The notes under the pieces: model-generated | Databases searched by the model: none | Seen by the model: only the letters and a program-made list of their open reading frames with translations | What the model was told of the DNA's origin: nothing | DNA from: Azospirillum brasilense | GTDB taxonomy: Bacteria; Pseudomonadota; Alphaproteobacteria; Azospirillales; Azospirillaceae | Direction of reading: 5' to 3' | DNA: 64,000 bases | Assembly: GCF_003349955.1 (NCBI RefSeq) | Contig: NZ_QLKQ01000020.1 | Span: forward strand, 26,844-90,843 | Shown: in pieces, positions 1 to 9,902 of the stretch | Layout: each line of letters starts with the position of its first letter | Position numbering within the stretch: the first letter of the stretch is position 1 | Made by a program: the position numbers and the translations under genes

Positions 1-853
1 TCGTCCCGGTCACCGTCACGAAGATCAGCACCACGTCCTGCAGCGTCGCCGGGATCGAGTGTTCCAGGATGTCCTTCAGCAGTTCCCGCCGGCTGCCCAG
101 CCGCAGGTCGTGCAGCAGCGCCTTCATCAGGTCGCGGTGCCCCGGATAGCGGACGGAGCGGTAGTTGAGCGTCCGCACCTTCCCCGCCAGCGTCTCGCAC
201 AGCGTGCCCAGGCCGCCCGAGGTGTTGAACGCCTCGTACAGCACGCCGTCGAGGGAGAACTCCTCGCGCTCCTCCAGCGGCGGCACGGAGACGAGGCGGC
301 CTTCGACGATGGCCTCGCAAGGCTCCAGATACTCGTTGATGACGCCCTCGGTGCTCCAGGTCAGGTTGTAGTTCAGGGCGTTGGAGGGGTATTTGGGCAG
401 GGCGCCGACGCGCATCCGCACCGTGTCCAGCGCGTCGAAGCGCGAGGCCACGTCGTTGGCGACGATGGAGATGAAGCCCGGCGCCAGCCCGCATTGCGGG
501 ATGAAGGCCGAATGCGCGCCATCCGCCAGCTCCTTGACGCGCCGCGTGCTCGCCACGTCCTCGGTCAGGTCGAGGTAATGGGTGCCGGCGTCCCGCGCCG
601 CCTCCGCCACGCCGACCGTCAGGTGATAAGGCAGCGCGCTCAGCACCGCGAACTTGCCGCGCATCGCCTCGGCGAGGCCGGTGGGGTCGGCGGCGTCCAC
701 CACGCGCGTCTCCATGCGCGGGTGGGCGGGCAGCCGCTCCAGCGCGTCGGCCGACCGGTCGGCGACGGTCACCCGGTAATCGCCCGTGGCCTTCAGGAAG
801 TCGCCGATGGTCTCGCCGATCTTGCCGCCGCCCATCAGAAGAATGTCGCGCAT
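1..853 (-). CDS. Saccharopine dehydrogenase family protein (lysine 6-dehydrogenase-like), partial
   Basis: The gene starts at 853 on the minus strand and runs off the left edge, so only about the first 284 residues are visible. The N-terminus MRDILLMGGGKIGETIGDFL is a Rossmann dinucleotide-binding loop (GGGKIG). It is followed by an acidic residue ending strand 2 (VTVADRS) and by the motifs LSALPYHL and QCGLAPGF, typical of saccharopine/lysine dehydrogenase-like NAD(P) oxidoreductases. The likely role is amino-acid catabolism, oxidising lysine or a related substrate, in the cytoplasm; the exact substrate is inference. An Lrp/AsnC regulator is transcribed divergently 131 bp away, which fits amino-acid control of this gene. 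Homospermidine-synthase-like or carboxynorspermidine dehydrogenase functions are less likely alternatives. Confidence 0.8.
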   Translation of the reverse strand, partial: MRDILLMGGGKIGETIGDFLKATGDYRVTVADRSADALERLPAHPRMETRVVDAADPTGLAEAMRGKFAVLSALPYHLTVGVAEAARDAGTHYLDLTEDVASTRRVKELADGAHSAFIPQCGLAPGFISIVANDVASRFDALDTVRMRVGALPKYPSNALNYNLTWSTEGVINEYLEPCEAIVEGRLVSVPPLEEREEFSLDGVLYEAFNTSGGLGTLCETLAGKVRTLNYRSVRYPGHRDLMKALLHDLRLGSRRELLKDILEHSIPATLQDVVLIFVTVTGT

Positions 854-984
854 CGTCCCGTACTCCCTGCTTTCTGGTTTGCGTCGTTATGACGCAATCT
901 TGACCGGACGGCCTGTCGATGTGCAGGGTGCAGGGTGCCGAAACGCTAAACAATGGTCAGCACAATGACAGAGAGACCGGCGAT

Positions 985-1413
985 ATGATGGATGAGCTGG
1001 ATCAGCATCTTCTCGACGCGCTTCAGGACAACGCGCGGGAGCCCACCGCCGCGCTGGCCCGCCGCCTGCGCGTGTCGCGCAGCACGGTGCAGAGCCGCAT
1101 CCAGCGGCTGGAGGAGCGCGGGGTGATCGCCGGCTACACGGTGCGGCTGTCGGACGAGACGGCGCGCCGGATGATCCGCGCCCACGTCTCCCTCAACCTG
1201 TCGCCCAAGCTGACCGCCGCCGTGGTTCAGGCGTTGAAGCGGATTCCGGAGGTGCGGGCGCTCCACGCCATCAGCGGCGCCCACGACCTGATCGCCGTGG
1301 TGCGGACCGGAAGCATGGAGGAGATGGACGCGCTGATCGACCGCATCGGCGCCATCGACGGCATCGAGCGGACGACCTCGTCGATCATCATGGCGACGAA
1401 GTTCGAGCGGTGA
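985..1413 (+). CDS. Lrp/AsnC family transcriptional regulator
   Basis: This 142-residue protein has the standard Lrp/AsnC length. It has an N-terminal helix-turn-helix (MDELDQHLLDALQDNAREPT, then LARRLRVSRSTVQSRIQRLE) and a C-terminal RAM ligand-binding domain (about residues 65-140, with HAISGAHDLIAVV). Such proteins bind DNA as octameric rings and respond to amino acids. The start at 985 was chosen over an upstream in-frame codon at 919 because it begins the conserved domain and has a GAGAG element nine bases upstream; 988 is an alternative ATG. It is divergent from the lysine/saccharopine dehydrogenase-like gene and probably controls it; that link is inferred from position only. Confidence 0.88.
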   Translation: MMDELDQHLLDALQDNAREPTAALARRLRVSRSTVQSRIQRLEERGVIAGYTVRLSDETARRMIRAHVSLNLSPKLTAAVVQALKRIPEVRALHAISGAHDLIAVVRTGSMEEMDALIDRIGAIDGIERTTSSIIMATKFER

Positions 1414-1580
1414 AAAAAGGGCTGTTTGCATTCGTGGTTGGAGAGCAAAAGGACGCGAACACACCGCAAGGCGCGTTCGTCCGGTTCCGAGCCCCGTCGA
1501 GGTCGGACCCCTTAGGCTTGTGCTTCCCCGTGCCTCTCCTGCATCGTGGGCTACGGTTGGAGACTGGAGATGAGAGCACG

Positions 1581-1964
1581 ATGGCTGTTCAGTTCGAGCG
1601 GGTAACGCCGATTTTGCCGGTCCGGGACGTGCGCGCCGCGCTCGCCCATTACCGGCGTCTTGGCTTCGAGGCGTCCGCCTACGATGATACGGTCGAGGAA
1701 CCGATTTACGGCTTTCTTGCCTGGGGCGACGTGACCCTTCACGTGGCGCGGGTTCCCGACCTGGAACCGGCACGCTCAACGGCGGCCTGCTATCTCTACG
1801 TCAACGACGCTGACGCGTTGTATGCGGCGTGGCAGGCCGCCAAAGTCGATGGTCGTCTGACCGCACCTGCCGACACGCCCTATGGCCTGCGCGAGTTTGC
1901 CCACATCGATCCGGACGGCAATCTGCTGCGGATCGGCGCGCCCACAACTCCGAACCCCAGGTAA
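1581..1964 (+). CDS. VOC family protein (glyoxalase/bleomycin-resistance-like)
   Basis: This 127-residue protein has the vicinal-oxygen-chelate fold pattern. It begins VTPILPVRDVRAALAHYRRL, a strand-helix start typical of bleomycin-resistance-like proteins, and ends with EFAHIDPDGNLLRIG, the conserved end of the second beta-alpha-beta-beta-beta module. It may bind a small molecule or metal, but nothing identifies the ligand. The upstream in-frame ATG at 1410 is rejected because the 57 extra residues have no domain similarity and the conserved start lies at 1581. The gene ends about 60 bp before a bidirectional terminator shared with the convergent molybdenum hydroxylase gene. Real bleomycin resistance is not implied. 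Confidence 0.82.
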   Translation: MAVQFERVTPILPVRDVRAALAHYRRLGFEASAYDDTVEEPIYGFLAWGDVTLHVARVPDLEPARSTAACYLYVNDADALYAAWQAAKVDGRLTAPADTPYGLREFAHIDPDGNLLRIGAPTTPNPR

Positions 1965-2023
1965 GGTCGCAGCCGGGGCGCTGCGTCGCTGAGGGTCAGA
2001 CCAACCGCGACATGCGGATGGCC

Positions 2024-2068
2024 GAAAAAAGAAAGCCCCTCTCCCTGGACGGGAAGAGGGGCTTTTTC
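2024..2068. terminator. Bidirectional rho-independent terminator
   Basis: AAAGCCCCTCT at 2032-2042 pairs perfectly with AGAGGGGCTTT at 2055-2065. An A-tract precedes the left arm and a T-tract follows the right arm. It lies between two convergent genes and can serve both strands. Confidence 0.9.
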
Positions 2069-2082
2069 CAACGTGACGACGC

Positions 2083-4290
2083 TTACACCATGCCCGAGCG
2101 TGTGAAGGGCAGGTGGTGCAGGCGCTTGCCGGTGGCGGCGAAGACCGCGTTGGCGACCGCCGGGGCGGCGGTCGGCACGCCGGGCTCGCCGACGCCGGTC
2201 GGACGGGCGGCGGAGGGGAGGATGTGCACCTCGACCGGCGGCATCTCCGAATTGCGGAGCGGCTGGTAGGTGTCGAAGTTGCTCTGGTCCACCAGCCCGC
2301 CGGTCAGCGTGATCTCGTCGCGCAGTGCGTGACCGATGGCCCAGCCGGTGCCGCCGGAGATCTGCGCCTCGACGATGTTGGGGTTCACCACCTGCCCGCA
2401 ATCCACCGCGCAGACCACGCGGTCGATGGTGATACGACCCTTGTCGTCCACCGAGACTTCGGCGACGTGGGCGACGAAGCTGCTGAAGCTCTCATGCACG
2501 GCGATGCCGCGGCCCTTGCCCTTGGGCAGCGGCTGGCCCCCCCAGCCGGCCTTCTCGGCTGCCAGCTTCAGCACGCCCAGCAGGCGCGGGTGGTCCTTCA
2601 GCATCTCCAGCCGGAAGGCCACCGGGTCCTTGCCCGCCGCCGCCGCCAGCTCGTCGATCATCACCTCCTTGGCGTAAGCGGTGTGGGTGTGGCCGACCGA
2701 GCGCCACCACAGGGTGGTGACCGGGGACGCCGGCGACTGCAGATCGACGTACAGGTTCGGCACGGCGTAGGCCATGTCCGAGGAGCCTTCGACCGAGGTC
2801 GCGTCCACGCCGTTCTTGACCATCACGGCTTCGAACGGGGTGCCGGACATGAAGCTCTGCCCGACGATCTTCTGCCGCCACGCCACCAGTGTGCCGGAAG
2901 CGTCGAGGCCGGCCTTCACCTTGTGCAGGAACAGCGGGCGGTAGCGGCCGCCGTGGATGTCGTCCTCGCGCGTCCACACCAGATGGACCGGCGCCTTGCC
3001 GCCATAGGCCTTGGCGATGGACACCGCCTCGGCGATGTAGTCGGCGTCGGTCGTGGCGCGGCGGCCGAAGCTGCCGCCCGCCCAGACGGTGTTGATGACC
3101 ACCTGCTCCGGCTTGCAGCCGAGCATGGCGGCGACGACCTTCTGCTCGACCCCCTGGAACTGCGAGCCGGCCCAGATGGTGCAGCCGCCGTCGGGCGTCA
3201 GCTCGACGGTCGCGTTCAGCGGCTCCATCGGGGCGTGGGCGAGGTAGGGGAAGACGAACTCCGCCTCCACCACCTTGGCGGCGCCGGCTAGCGCCTTCTC
3301 CGCCTCGCCGGTGTTGGTGGCCACGTTGCCCGGCTGGTCGGCCAGCTTGCGGTAGTCGGCGATCATCTCGTCGGTGCCGCGCATCTCCGCCTTGGCGTCG
3401 TCCCACTCCACCGTCAGCGCCTCGCGGCCCTTCATGGCGGCCCAGGTGTTCTTGGCGACGACGGCGACGCCCCTCGGCACGGTCAGCACCTCCAGCACGC
3501 CCGGCACCCGCTTCGCTGCGGCGGCGTCCACCGATTTCACCGTGCCGCCGAAGCGGGGGGAGCGGGCCATCACCGCGGTCACCTGGCCGGGGCGGCGGAT
3601 GTCCATGGCGAAGATCGCCGTGCCGTCGGTCTTGGACACATGGTCCAGTCGGTGCAGCGACGGGTTGCCGATCAGCGTGTAGTCCTTGGCGTCCTTCAGC
3701 GCGACGTTCTGCGGGACGGGCAGCTTCGCCGCGTCCTCCGCCAACTCGCCGAAGCGGGCGCTGCGGTTCGAGGCGGCGTGGCGGACGACGCCCTTCTCCA
3801 CCGTGACGGACGAGGCCGGGACCGACCAGCGCGCCGCGGCGGTGGCGACCAGCATGGCACGGGCGGCGGCGCCGGCCATGCGCAGCTCGTCCCAGCTGTT
3901 GGCGACGGCGGTGGAGCCGCCGGTGCCCTGGATACCGAAGAAGTGGTTGGCGTAGAGCGCGCCATCCGCCGGAGCGAAGGCGCCGCGCATCTGCGCCCAG
4001 TCGGCGTCAAGCTCCTCCGCGACGATGGTGGTCAGGCCGGTCATGATGCCCTGGCCCTTGTCCAGATGCTTGACCAGCACGGTGACCGTGTCGTCGGCGG
4101 CGATGCGGATGAAGGCTTGCGGGCGCGGGTCCGCCGGGCCGACGACCTTGGGGGCGGCGGCCTCGCTGGCGAACCCCGTCCGGGGCAGCATGGCGCCGAG
4201 AACCAGCGCGCCGCCGGCCCCCTTGAGGAAGCCGCGGCGCGACGGTGCTGCGACATCCGCCGCCGCCTGCTTGATGAGCTGATTCAGCAT
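2083..4290 (-). CDS. Xanthine dehydrogenase family, molybdopterin-binding subunit (IorB/aldehyde oxidase-like)
   Basis: This 735-residue protein is the large catalytic subunit of a periplasmic molybdenum hydroxylase. It carries a twin-arginine signal (SRRGFLKGAGGALVLGAML, residues 17-36), so it is likely exported folded with its cofactor. The mid-region GGSFGRR loop binds molybdopterin, and the C-terminal GVGEPG holds the glutamate expected to act as the catalytic base. The length and single-chain organisation match the isoquinoline 1-oxidoreductase beta/aldehyde dehydrogenase branch rather than true xanthine dehydrogenase, which also needs an FAD subunit. Its start lies 3 bp after the stop of the iron-sulfur subunit gene, so the two are translationally linked. 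The substrate cannot be told from sequence; an aldehyde or N-heterocycle is likely. Confidence 0.88.
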   Translation of the reverse strand: MLNQLIKQAAADVAAPSRRGFLKGAGGALVLGAMLPRTGFASEAAAPKVVGPADPRPQAFIRIAADDTVTVLVKHLDKGQGIMTGLTTIVAEELDADWAQMRGAFAPADGALYANHFFGIQGTGGSTAVANSWDELRMAGAAARAMLVATAAARWSVPASSVTVEKGVVRHAASNRSARFGELAEDAAKLPVPQNVALKDAKDYTLIGNPSLHRLDHVSKTDGTAIFAMDIRRPGQVTAVMARSPRFGGTVKSVDAAAAKRVPGVLEVLTVPRGVAVVAKNTWAAMKGREALTVEWDDAKAEMRGTDEMIADYRKLADQPGNVATNTGEAEKALAGAAKVVEAEFVFPYLAHAPMEPLNATVELTPDGGCTIWAGSQFQGVEQKVVAAMLGCKPEQVVINTVWAGGSFGRRATTDADYIAEAVSIAKAYGGKAPVHLVWTREDDIHGGRYRPLFLHKVKAGLDASGTLVAWRQKIVGQSFMSGTPFEAVMVKNGVDATSVEGSSDMAYAVPNLYVDLQSPASPVTTLWWRSVGHTHTAYAKEVMIDELAAAAGKDPVAFRLEMLKDHPRLLGVLKLAAEKAGWGGQPLPKGKGRGIAVHESFSSFVAHVAEVSVDDKGRITIDRVVCAVDCGQVVNPNIVEAQISGGTGWAIGHALRDEITLTGGLVDQSNFDTYQPLRNSEMPPVEVHILPSAARPTGVGEPGVPTAAPAVANAVFAATGKRLHHLPFTRSGMV

Positions 4291-4293
4291 GGC

Positions 4294-4752
4294 TCAGGCC
4301 CCCATCGCCTTGGCGGCGTCCTTGATGGCCGCGCGGATGCGCGGGTAGGTGGCGCAGCGGCAGACGTTGCCGTCCATGGCCGCGTCGATGTCGTCGTCGG
4401 TGGGGTTGCGGTTGTCGGTCAGCAGCGCCACGGCGCTCATGATCTGGCCGGACTGGCAGTAGCCGCACTGCACCACGTCCAGCTTCTGCCAGGCGGCCTG
4501 GACGGCCTCGGCGGCTTTGCCGGACACGCCCTCGATCGTGGTGATCTTGGTGCCGGCGGCGGATTCCGCCGGGGTCTGGCAGGCGCGGACCGGCGTGCCG
4601 TCCATATGGACGGTGCAGGCGCCGCACTGGGCGATGCCGCAGCCGAACTTGGTGCCGGTCAGGTTCAGTTCGTCCCGCAGGACCCACAGAAGCGGCATGT
4701 CGCCGGGCACGTCGACGTCCCGGTCCTGCCCGTTGATGTTCAAACGAATCAT
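4294..4752 (-). CDS. (2Fe-2S)-binding small subunit of molybdenum hydroxylase (IorA-like)
   Basis: This 152-residue protein matches the usual IorA/CoxS/XdhC-type small subunit length. The N-terminal plant-ferredoxin-like cluster site is [11 protein letters not shown] with a following cysteine in VRACQTP. The C-terminal cluster site is CGYCQSGQI with CRCATYPRI. It passes electrons from the molybdenum centre of the partner subunit to an acceptor, often a cytochrome c, but no cytochrome gene is adjacent. The start at 4752 was chosen because homologues begin at MIRLNINGQ; the longer ORF start adds arginine-rich sequence without similarity. It is the first gene of a two-gene operon and is divergent from a LysR regulator. 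Confidence 0.9.
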   Translation of the reverse strand: MIRLNINGQDRDVDVPGDMPLLWVLRDELNLTGTKFGCGIAQCGACTVHMDGTPVRACQTPAESAAGTKITTIEGVSGKAAEAVQAAWQKLDVVQCGYCQSGQIMSAVALLTDNRNPTDDDIDAAMDGNVCRCATYPRIRAAIKDAAKAMGA

Positions 4753-5030
4753 CGGATGATCCCTGTCTCTCGACTCTGCCTGTCGGGTATTATGGTGCGG
4801 GCCTTCGGCGGGCATTCCTTTGCGTGAATCCCGGCTGCGGAAAGACCTTGTGCAGTATGGTCGCGTCCGGCGGGTGCGGCGAACAGCCCAGCGTGGGAGT
4901 CGGGCTTCTACGGAAGCGCCGGCCCTATCCGTTCGTTCGGCCCGCAAACGTGACCACGATCATCCTAACCGCTTCGCTGCGAGCCGAATAGCCGGTACAA
5001 TCCGCTTGGGCTTATGAACGTGGTGCATGA

Positions 5031-5924
5031 ATGAACCGGAACGACCTCGGCGATCTGGCGGCCTTCGCCGTCGTGGCGGAGGAGGGGAGCTTCACGCGGG
5101 CGGCGGCCCGGCTGGGCATGTCCCAATCCGCGCTCAGCCACGCCATGAAGGCGTTGGAGGATCGGCTGGGCCTGCGGCTGCTCGCCCGCACGACCCGCAG
5201 CGTGTCCACGACGGAAGCCGGGCAGCGGCTGCTCCGCACGCTGCGGCCGGCGCTGGACGACATCGCCGCCGGGCTGGCCGCGGTTGGGGAACTGCGCGCG
5301 AAGCCCGCCGGCACGCTGCGCATCACCACCGGCAAGCACGCCGCCGTCCGGGTGCTGTGGCCCGTGCTGTCGCGCTTCCTCGCCGACTACCCGGAGGTGC
5401 AGGTGGAACTGTCCATCGACAGCAGCCTGACCGACATCGTCGCCAGCCGCTTCGACGCCGGGGTCCGGCTGGGTGAGCAGCTCGAGAAGGACATGATCGC
5501 GGTGCGCATCGGCCCCGACATCCGGGCGGCCATCGTCGGGGCGCCCTCCTACTTCGCGCGGCGTCCGGTGCCCTGCGCCCCGCAGGATCTGGCCGGGCAC
5601 GACTGCATCAACTACCGCTTCACCACCTCCGGCGCCGTCTATGTCTGGGAGTTCGAGGAGGACGGCCATCCGGTGAACGTCCGGGTGTCGGGATCGCTGG
5701 TGTCCAACGACATGGACGTCATCATGGCCGCCGTCCTGGACGGGCGGGGGTTGGCCTACATCTTCGAGGACGAGGTGGCGGAGCACGTCGCCGCCGGGCG
5801 GCTGGTCCGCGTGCTGGACGACTGGTGCACCCCGTTTCCCGGCTATTACCTCTACTACCCGAGCCGCCGGCAGATCCCCCCGGCGCTGACCGCCCTGGTC
5901 GACGCGCTGCGCTACCGACTGTAG
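5031..5924 (+). CDS. LysR family transcriptional regulator
   Basis: This 297-residue protein is a full-length LysR regulator. The N-terminal winged helix-turn-helix is clear (FAVVAEEGSFTRAAARLGMS, QSALSHAMKALEDRLG). An effector-binding domain follows (about residues 90-297, PBP2 type, with SRFDAGVRLGEQLEKDMIAV). It is divergent from the iorA/iorB-like operon with about 280 bp between the starts, the typical arrangement in which a LysR protein controls its neighbour in response to the pathway substrate. That regulation is inferred. The ligand is unknown. Confidence 0.9.
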   Translation: MNRNDLGDLAAFAVVAEEGSFTRAAARLGMSQSALSHAMKALEDRLGLRLLARTTRSVSTTEAGQRLLRTLRPALDDIAAGLAAVGELRAKPAGTLRITTGKHAAVRVLWPVLSRFLADYPEVQVELSIDSSLTDIVASRFDAGVRLGEQLEKDMIAVRIGPDIRAAIVGAPSYFARRPVPCAPQDLAGHDCINYRFTTSGAVYVWEFEEDGHPVNVRVSGSLVSNDMDVIMAAVLDGRGLAYIFEDEVAEHVAAGRLVRVLDDWCTPFPGYYLYYPSRRQIPPALTALVDALRYRL

Positions 5925-6051
5925 CGTCCGTGCAACTTACGCATGCTTATTCCGCGCTCCGGACGGATCCGAAAAAGAATTATTAACGTACCAAAAGATT
6001 AAGGTAATCGGATCAAGCGGCGTCGAGCCGCCGGAACGGGATGAACGCCGG

Positions 6052-8436
6052 ATGATGCGTGTGTATGCCTGCATAACCCAGCAGCACGATCTGTGGCTCG
6101 TGCTGCTGGCGGGGGCGGTCTGTGGATTCGGTGCCTGGGTGTCCCTGAACCTTGCCCGCCGCGCCGCGGCGGCGGTGGGACGGGCGCGCTGGGGGTGGCT
6201 GGCCGGTGCTGCGACGGCGACCGGCGGCGGCGTGTGGGCAACCCACTTCATCGCCATGCTGGCCTTCCAGACAAGCCTGCCCACGGGCTACGACGTCGGG
6301 CTGACGGTCCTGTCGAGCCTGCTCGCCATCGGCGGCGCCGCGCTGGGCATCCGCCACGCCATCGGCGGCGGGCGGCTGGCCGCCCCGCTGGGCGGCGCCA
6401 TCGCCGGGGCGGCGGCGACCGCCATGCATTTCACCGGCATGGCGGCGCTCCAGGTGCCGGCCAACCTGCATTACGACCCGGCCTATGTCGCGGTGGCGCT
6501 GGGGCTGGGCGTCCTGCTCGCCGGGGCGGGCTTCACCGCCGCCCTGCGCATCGGATCGCTGAAGGGGCTGGCGGCGGGGGCGGCCCTGCTGGCGCTGGGC
6601 ATCTGCGGGCTGCATTTCACCGGGATGGCCGGCGTCACGCTGATCCCCGACCCGCTGCACGACATGTCCGACCAGATCATGGAACCGGGCCTGCTGGCGG
6701 TCGCCATCGCGGTCACGGCCACGGTGGTGATGGCTCTGGGCCTCGCCGGGGCCATCATGGACCAGCGGCTCGCCGCCAGGACGGCGCACGAGGCGGCCCG
6801 GCTGCGCGCCAGCGAGGAGCGGTTCCGCCAGCTCGCCGACGCCACGACGGAAGGCATCGTGATCCACCGCGACGGCGTGGTCCTCGACGTCAACCGCGCC
6901 ATGGCGGAGCTGCTGGGCAAGCCGCAGGTCGATTTCATCGGTCAGTCCATGCTGCGCTTCGTGGTGCAGAACCGCCGCTCCGACATCGAGCGCAAGCTGA
7001 CCCATCCGACCTCCGAGCGGGTGGAGCTGGACCTGCTGCACGCCGACGGCACGCTGGTGATGGTCGAGGCGCACGGGCAGGACATCACGCACGAGGGCCG
7101 GCCGGCCCGCGTCGTCGCCGTCCGCGACATCCGCGAGCGCAAGCGGGCGGAGGAGCGCATCCGCCACATGGCGCACCACGACCTGCTGACCGGCCTGCCC
7201 AACCGCTCCCTGTTCCTCGACCGGCTGAACGGCGCGCTGACCAGCGCCGGGCGGGCGCGCACCGGGGTGGCGGTGCTCTATCTGGACCTCGACCGCTTCA
7301 AGGCGGTGAACGACCTGCTGGGCCACCCGGCGGGGGACCGGCTGCTGCAGGAGATGGCGCGCCGGATGCTGGAGGCGGTGCCCAGCCACGACACGGTGGC
7401 GCGGCTGAGCGGCGACGAGTTCGCCGTGCTGCACCGCATCGCCCAGCCGGGCGAGGCCCTGGCCCTGGCCGACCGGCTGGTCAAGACGCTGGGCCTGCCC
7501 GCTGAGCTGGACGGCCAGCGCATGGTGGTCGGGGCAAGCGTCGGCATCGCCCTGTTCCCGCAGGACGGCACCGGGGCGGAAGCGCTGCTCCAGCACGCCG
7601 ACACCGCCCTTTACCGTGCCAAATCGGAGGGGCGGAACACCTTCCGCTTCTTCGAGGCGGAAATGGACGAGCGTCTGCAGGCCCGCCGCGGCCTGGAGCG
7701 CGACCTCCGGCAGGCGCTGGCCGACGGCGCGCTCAGCGTCCATTACCAGCCGCTGGAGGATTGCCGGACCCACCGCGTCCTGGGGTTCGAGGCGCTGGTG
7801 CGCTGGAAGCACCCGGAGCGCGGCATGATCCCGCCGTCGGAGTTCGTGCCGCTGGCCGAGGAGAGCGGGCTGGTCATGCAGCTTGGCGAGTTCGTTCTGC
7901 GCACCGCCTGCCGGGACGCCCGGAGCTGGCCCGATCCGGTCAAGGTGGCGGTGAACCTGTCGCCGGTCCAGTTCCGCCATTCCGACCTGCCGGCCACCAT
8001 CCTCGGCATCCTGGAGGAGGAGGGGATGGCGCCGCACCGGCTGGAGATCGAGGTGACCGAGGGGGTGATGATCGACGACACCGAGCGCGCCCTGGCCGCG
8101 CTGACCGCGCTGAAGACCGCCGGGGTGCGCATCGCGCTCGACGATTTCGGCACCGGCTATTCCAGTCTCAGCTATCTCCAGAAATTCACCTTCGACAAGT
8201 TGAAGATCGACCGTTCCTTCGTCCAGCTGATGGCGGAGAACCGCGAATCCCTGTCGATCATCCGCACCATCCTGGCGCTCGCCAAGAGCCTGGACATCGC
8301 CGTCACCGCGGAGGGGGTGGAGACGGAGGAGCAGCGGACGCTGCTGAAGAACGAGTCCTGCAACCAACTCCAGGGCTATCTGATCGGGCGTCCGGTCCCG
8401 GCCTCCGAACTGGCGCGCTTCTACGAGCCGGCGTGA
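6052..8436 (+). CDS. MHYT-PAS-GGDEF-EAL cyclic-di-GMP signalling protein
   Basis: This 794-residue protein probably controls cyclic-di-GMP. The N-terminal seven-helix MHYT sensor carries three motif copies (THFIAM near residue 64, MHFTGM near 124, LHFTGM near 186), proposed in the family to bind a metal and sense gases. A PAS domain follows (about 250-370), then GGDEF (signature SGDEF near 452) and EAL (EALVRW near 580, DDFGTGYSS near 696, TAEGVET near 760). All EAL catalytic motifs are intact, so phosphodiesterase activity is likely. The SGDEF form may or may not be an active cyclase, and no RxxD inhibitory site precedes it. No operon partner is obvious. A motility-versus-attachment role is inference. 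Confidence 0.92.
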   Translation: MMRVYACITQQHDLWLVLLAGAVCGFGAWVSLNLARRAAAAVGRARWGWLAGAATATGGGVWATHFIAMLAFQTSLPTGYDVGLTVLSSLLAIGGAALGIRHAIGGGRLAAPLGGAIAGAAATAMHFTGMAALQVPANLHYDPAYVAVALGLGVLLAGAGFTAALRIGSLKGLAAGAALLALGICGLHFTGMAGVTLIPDPLHDMSDQIMEPGLLAVAIAVTATVVMALGLAGAIMDQRLAARTAHEAARLRASEERFRQLADATTEGIVIHRDGVVLDVNRAMAELLGKPQVDFIGQSMLRFVVQNRRSDIERKLTHPTSERVELDLLHADGTLVMVEAHGQDITHEGRPARVVAVRDIRERKRAEERIRHMAHHDLLTGLPNRSLFLDRLNGALTSAGRARTGVAVLYLDLDRFKAVNDLLGHPAGDRLLQEMARRMLEAVPSHDTVARLSGDEFAVLHRIAQPGEALALADRLVKTLGLPAELDGQRMVVGASVGIALFPQDGTGAEALLQHADTALYRAKSEGRNTFRFFEAEMDERLQARRGLERDLRQALADGALSVHYQPLEDCRTHRVLGFEALVRWKHPERGMIPPSEFVPLAEESGLVMQLGEFVLRTACRDARSWPDPVKVAVNLSPVQFRHSDLPATILGILEEEGMAPHRLEIEVTEGVMIDDTERALAALTALKTAGVRIALDDFGTGYSSLSYLQKFTFDKLKIDRSFVQLMAENRESLSIIRTILALAKSLDIAVTAEGVETEEQRTLLKNESCNQLQGYLIGRPVPASELARFYEPA

Positions 8437-8502
8437 GGCCGGTCCCGCGGCCGGGGCGGGTGTGACGGAACCGTTGGACAAACGGACGAAGGCCGCCGCA
8501 CA

Positions 8503-9902
8503 GTGTCCCCCGTCATGACCGGATTGCGTGCCTTCGCCGGGCGTCTCCTCGCCGCTCTTCTCCTGCTCCCGTTCCTGCCGCCGGACAGCGCGGCGGGGCG
8601 GGAGGCCCGCAGCGCCGTCACGGTGCTGACCTCCTTCCCATCGGGCTTCTACGAGCCGGTGCGCGAGGCCTTCGAGGCGGCGCATCCCGACTGGCGCCTG
8701 CGCATCGTCAACACCAAGACCACCGCCGCGATCAGCCAGCTTCAGGAGCGGTCGGACGATGGCGTGGACGTCTTCTGGGCATCCGCCCCCGACGCCTTCG
8801 AGGTTCTGAAGGCGGCCAGGCGCCTGCAACCGCTCGCCCCGCGTCTGACAGGGGCGCCGCCGACGGTCGGGAACCAGCCGATCAACGATCCGGACGGCGC
8901 CTATCTCGGCTTCGCGCTGTCGGGCTACGGGCTGCTGTGGAACCAGCGCTATCTGGACCGCCACGGCCTGCCGGCTCCGAAGCGGTGGGAGGACCTGCGC
9001 CGCCCCGTCTACGCCCGGCATCTCGGCATCACCGCGCCGTCGCGGTCGGGCACCATGCATCTGATGGTCGAGACCGTTCTGCAGATGCAGGGGTGGGAAC
9101 GCGGCTGGGCGACGTGGCTGGAGATCGCCGGCAACCTCGCCACCGTGACGGCGCGCAGCTACGGCGTGGTCGACGGCGTCGCCAAGGGGCGCTTCGGCGT
9201 CGGGCTGAGCATCGACTTCCTCGGGCAGTCCGCCGGGTCGGGGGAGGAGGACCTGCGCTTCGCCTATCCCGCCGACAGCCTGTTTCTTCCCGCCAGCGTG
9301 GCGCTGCTGCGCGGCGCGCCGAACCCCGAGGGGGCGGGGGCCTTCATCGACTTCCTGCTGTCGCCGACCGGTCAGGCGCTGCTGGTGCGCCCGGACATCC
9401 AGCGCCTGCCGGTGCGGCCCGACGCCTACGCGGCGGCCCCCGCCGGCTATCCCGATCCCTACCGGACGGAGACCGGCGACGACCGGTTCCTGTTCGACCG
9501 CGCCCTGTCCGGCGCCCGCTACGAGCTGGTGAACCTGCTGTTCGACGAGCTGGTGACCTTCCGGGTCAAGACGCTGAACCGGGTCTGGCAGCTGATCCAC
9601 GAGGGGGAGGCGCGTCTCTCCACCCTCTACGGCGCCGCCGCCCACGAGCCGGTCGCGGCCGATCTGCTGCGCGCTGCGCGGGCGGCCGCCACCGCCGTCC
9701 CGGTCTCCGCGGCGGAGGCCGCCGACCCCGCCTTCTCCATGGCGCTGCGCCGTCCGGCGCGCGGGCTTCCCGTGTCCAGCCGGCAGGCGGAGCTGGAAGC
9801 CGCGTGGCGGAGCTTCTCCCAAGAACGGCTGGATGAGGCGCTGGCCCTGGCGGAGCGCGCGCTGATCATCCTGCGCGTGGCCAGCGGCGAAGGGGTCTGG
9901 CC

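Noticed and set aside
2083..4752. True xanthine dehydrogenase
   Set aside because: The FAD subunit is absent and the large subunit has a twin-arginine signal, as in the IorAB/aldehyde oxidoreductase branch.
6013..9822. A very long minus-strand ORF (1269 codons) antisense to the MHYT and binding-protein genes
   Set aside because: It is a shadow of GC-rich codon bias; the plus-strand frames carry complete recognisable domains and this ORF has none.
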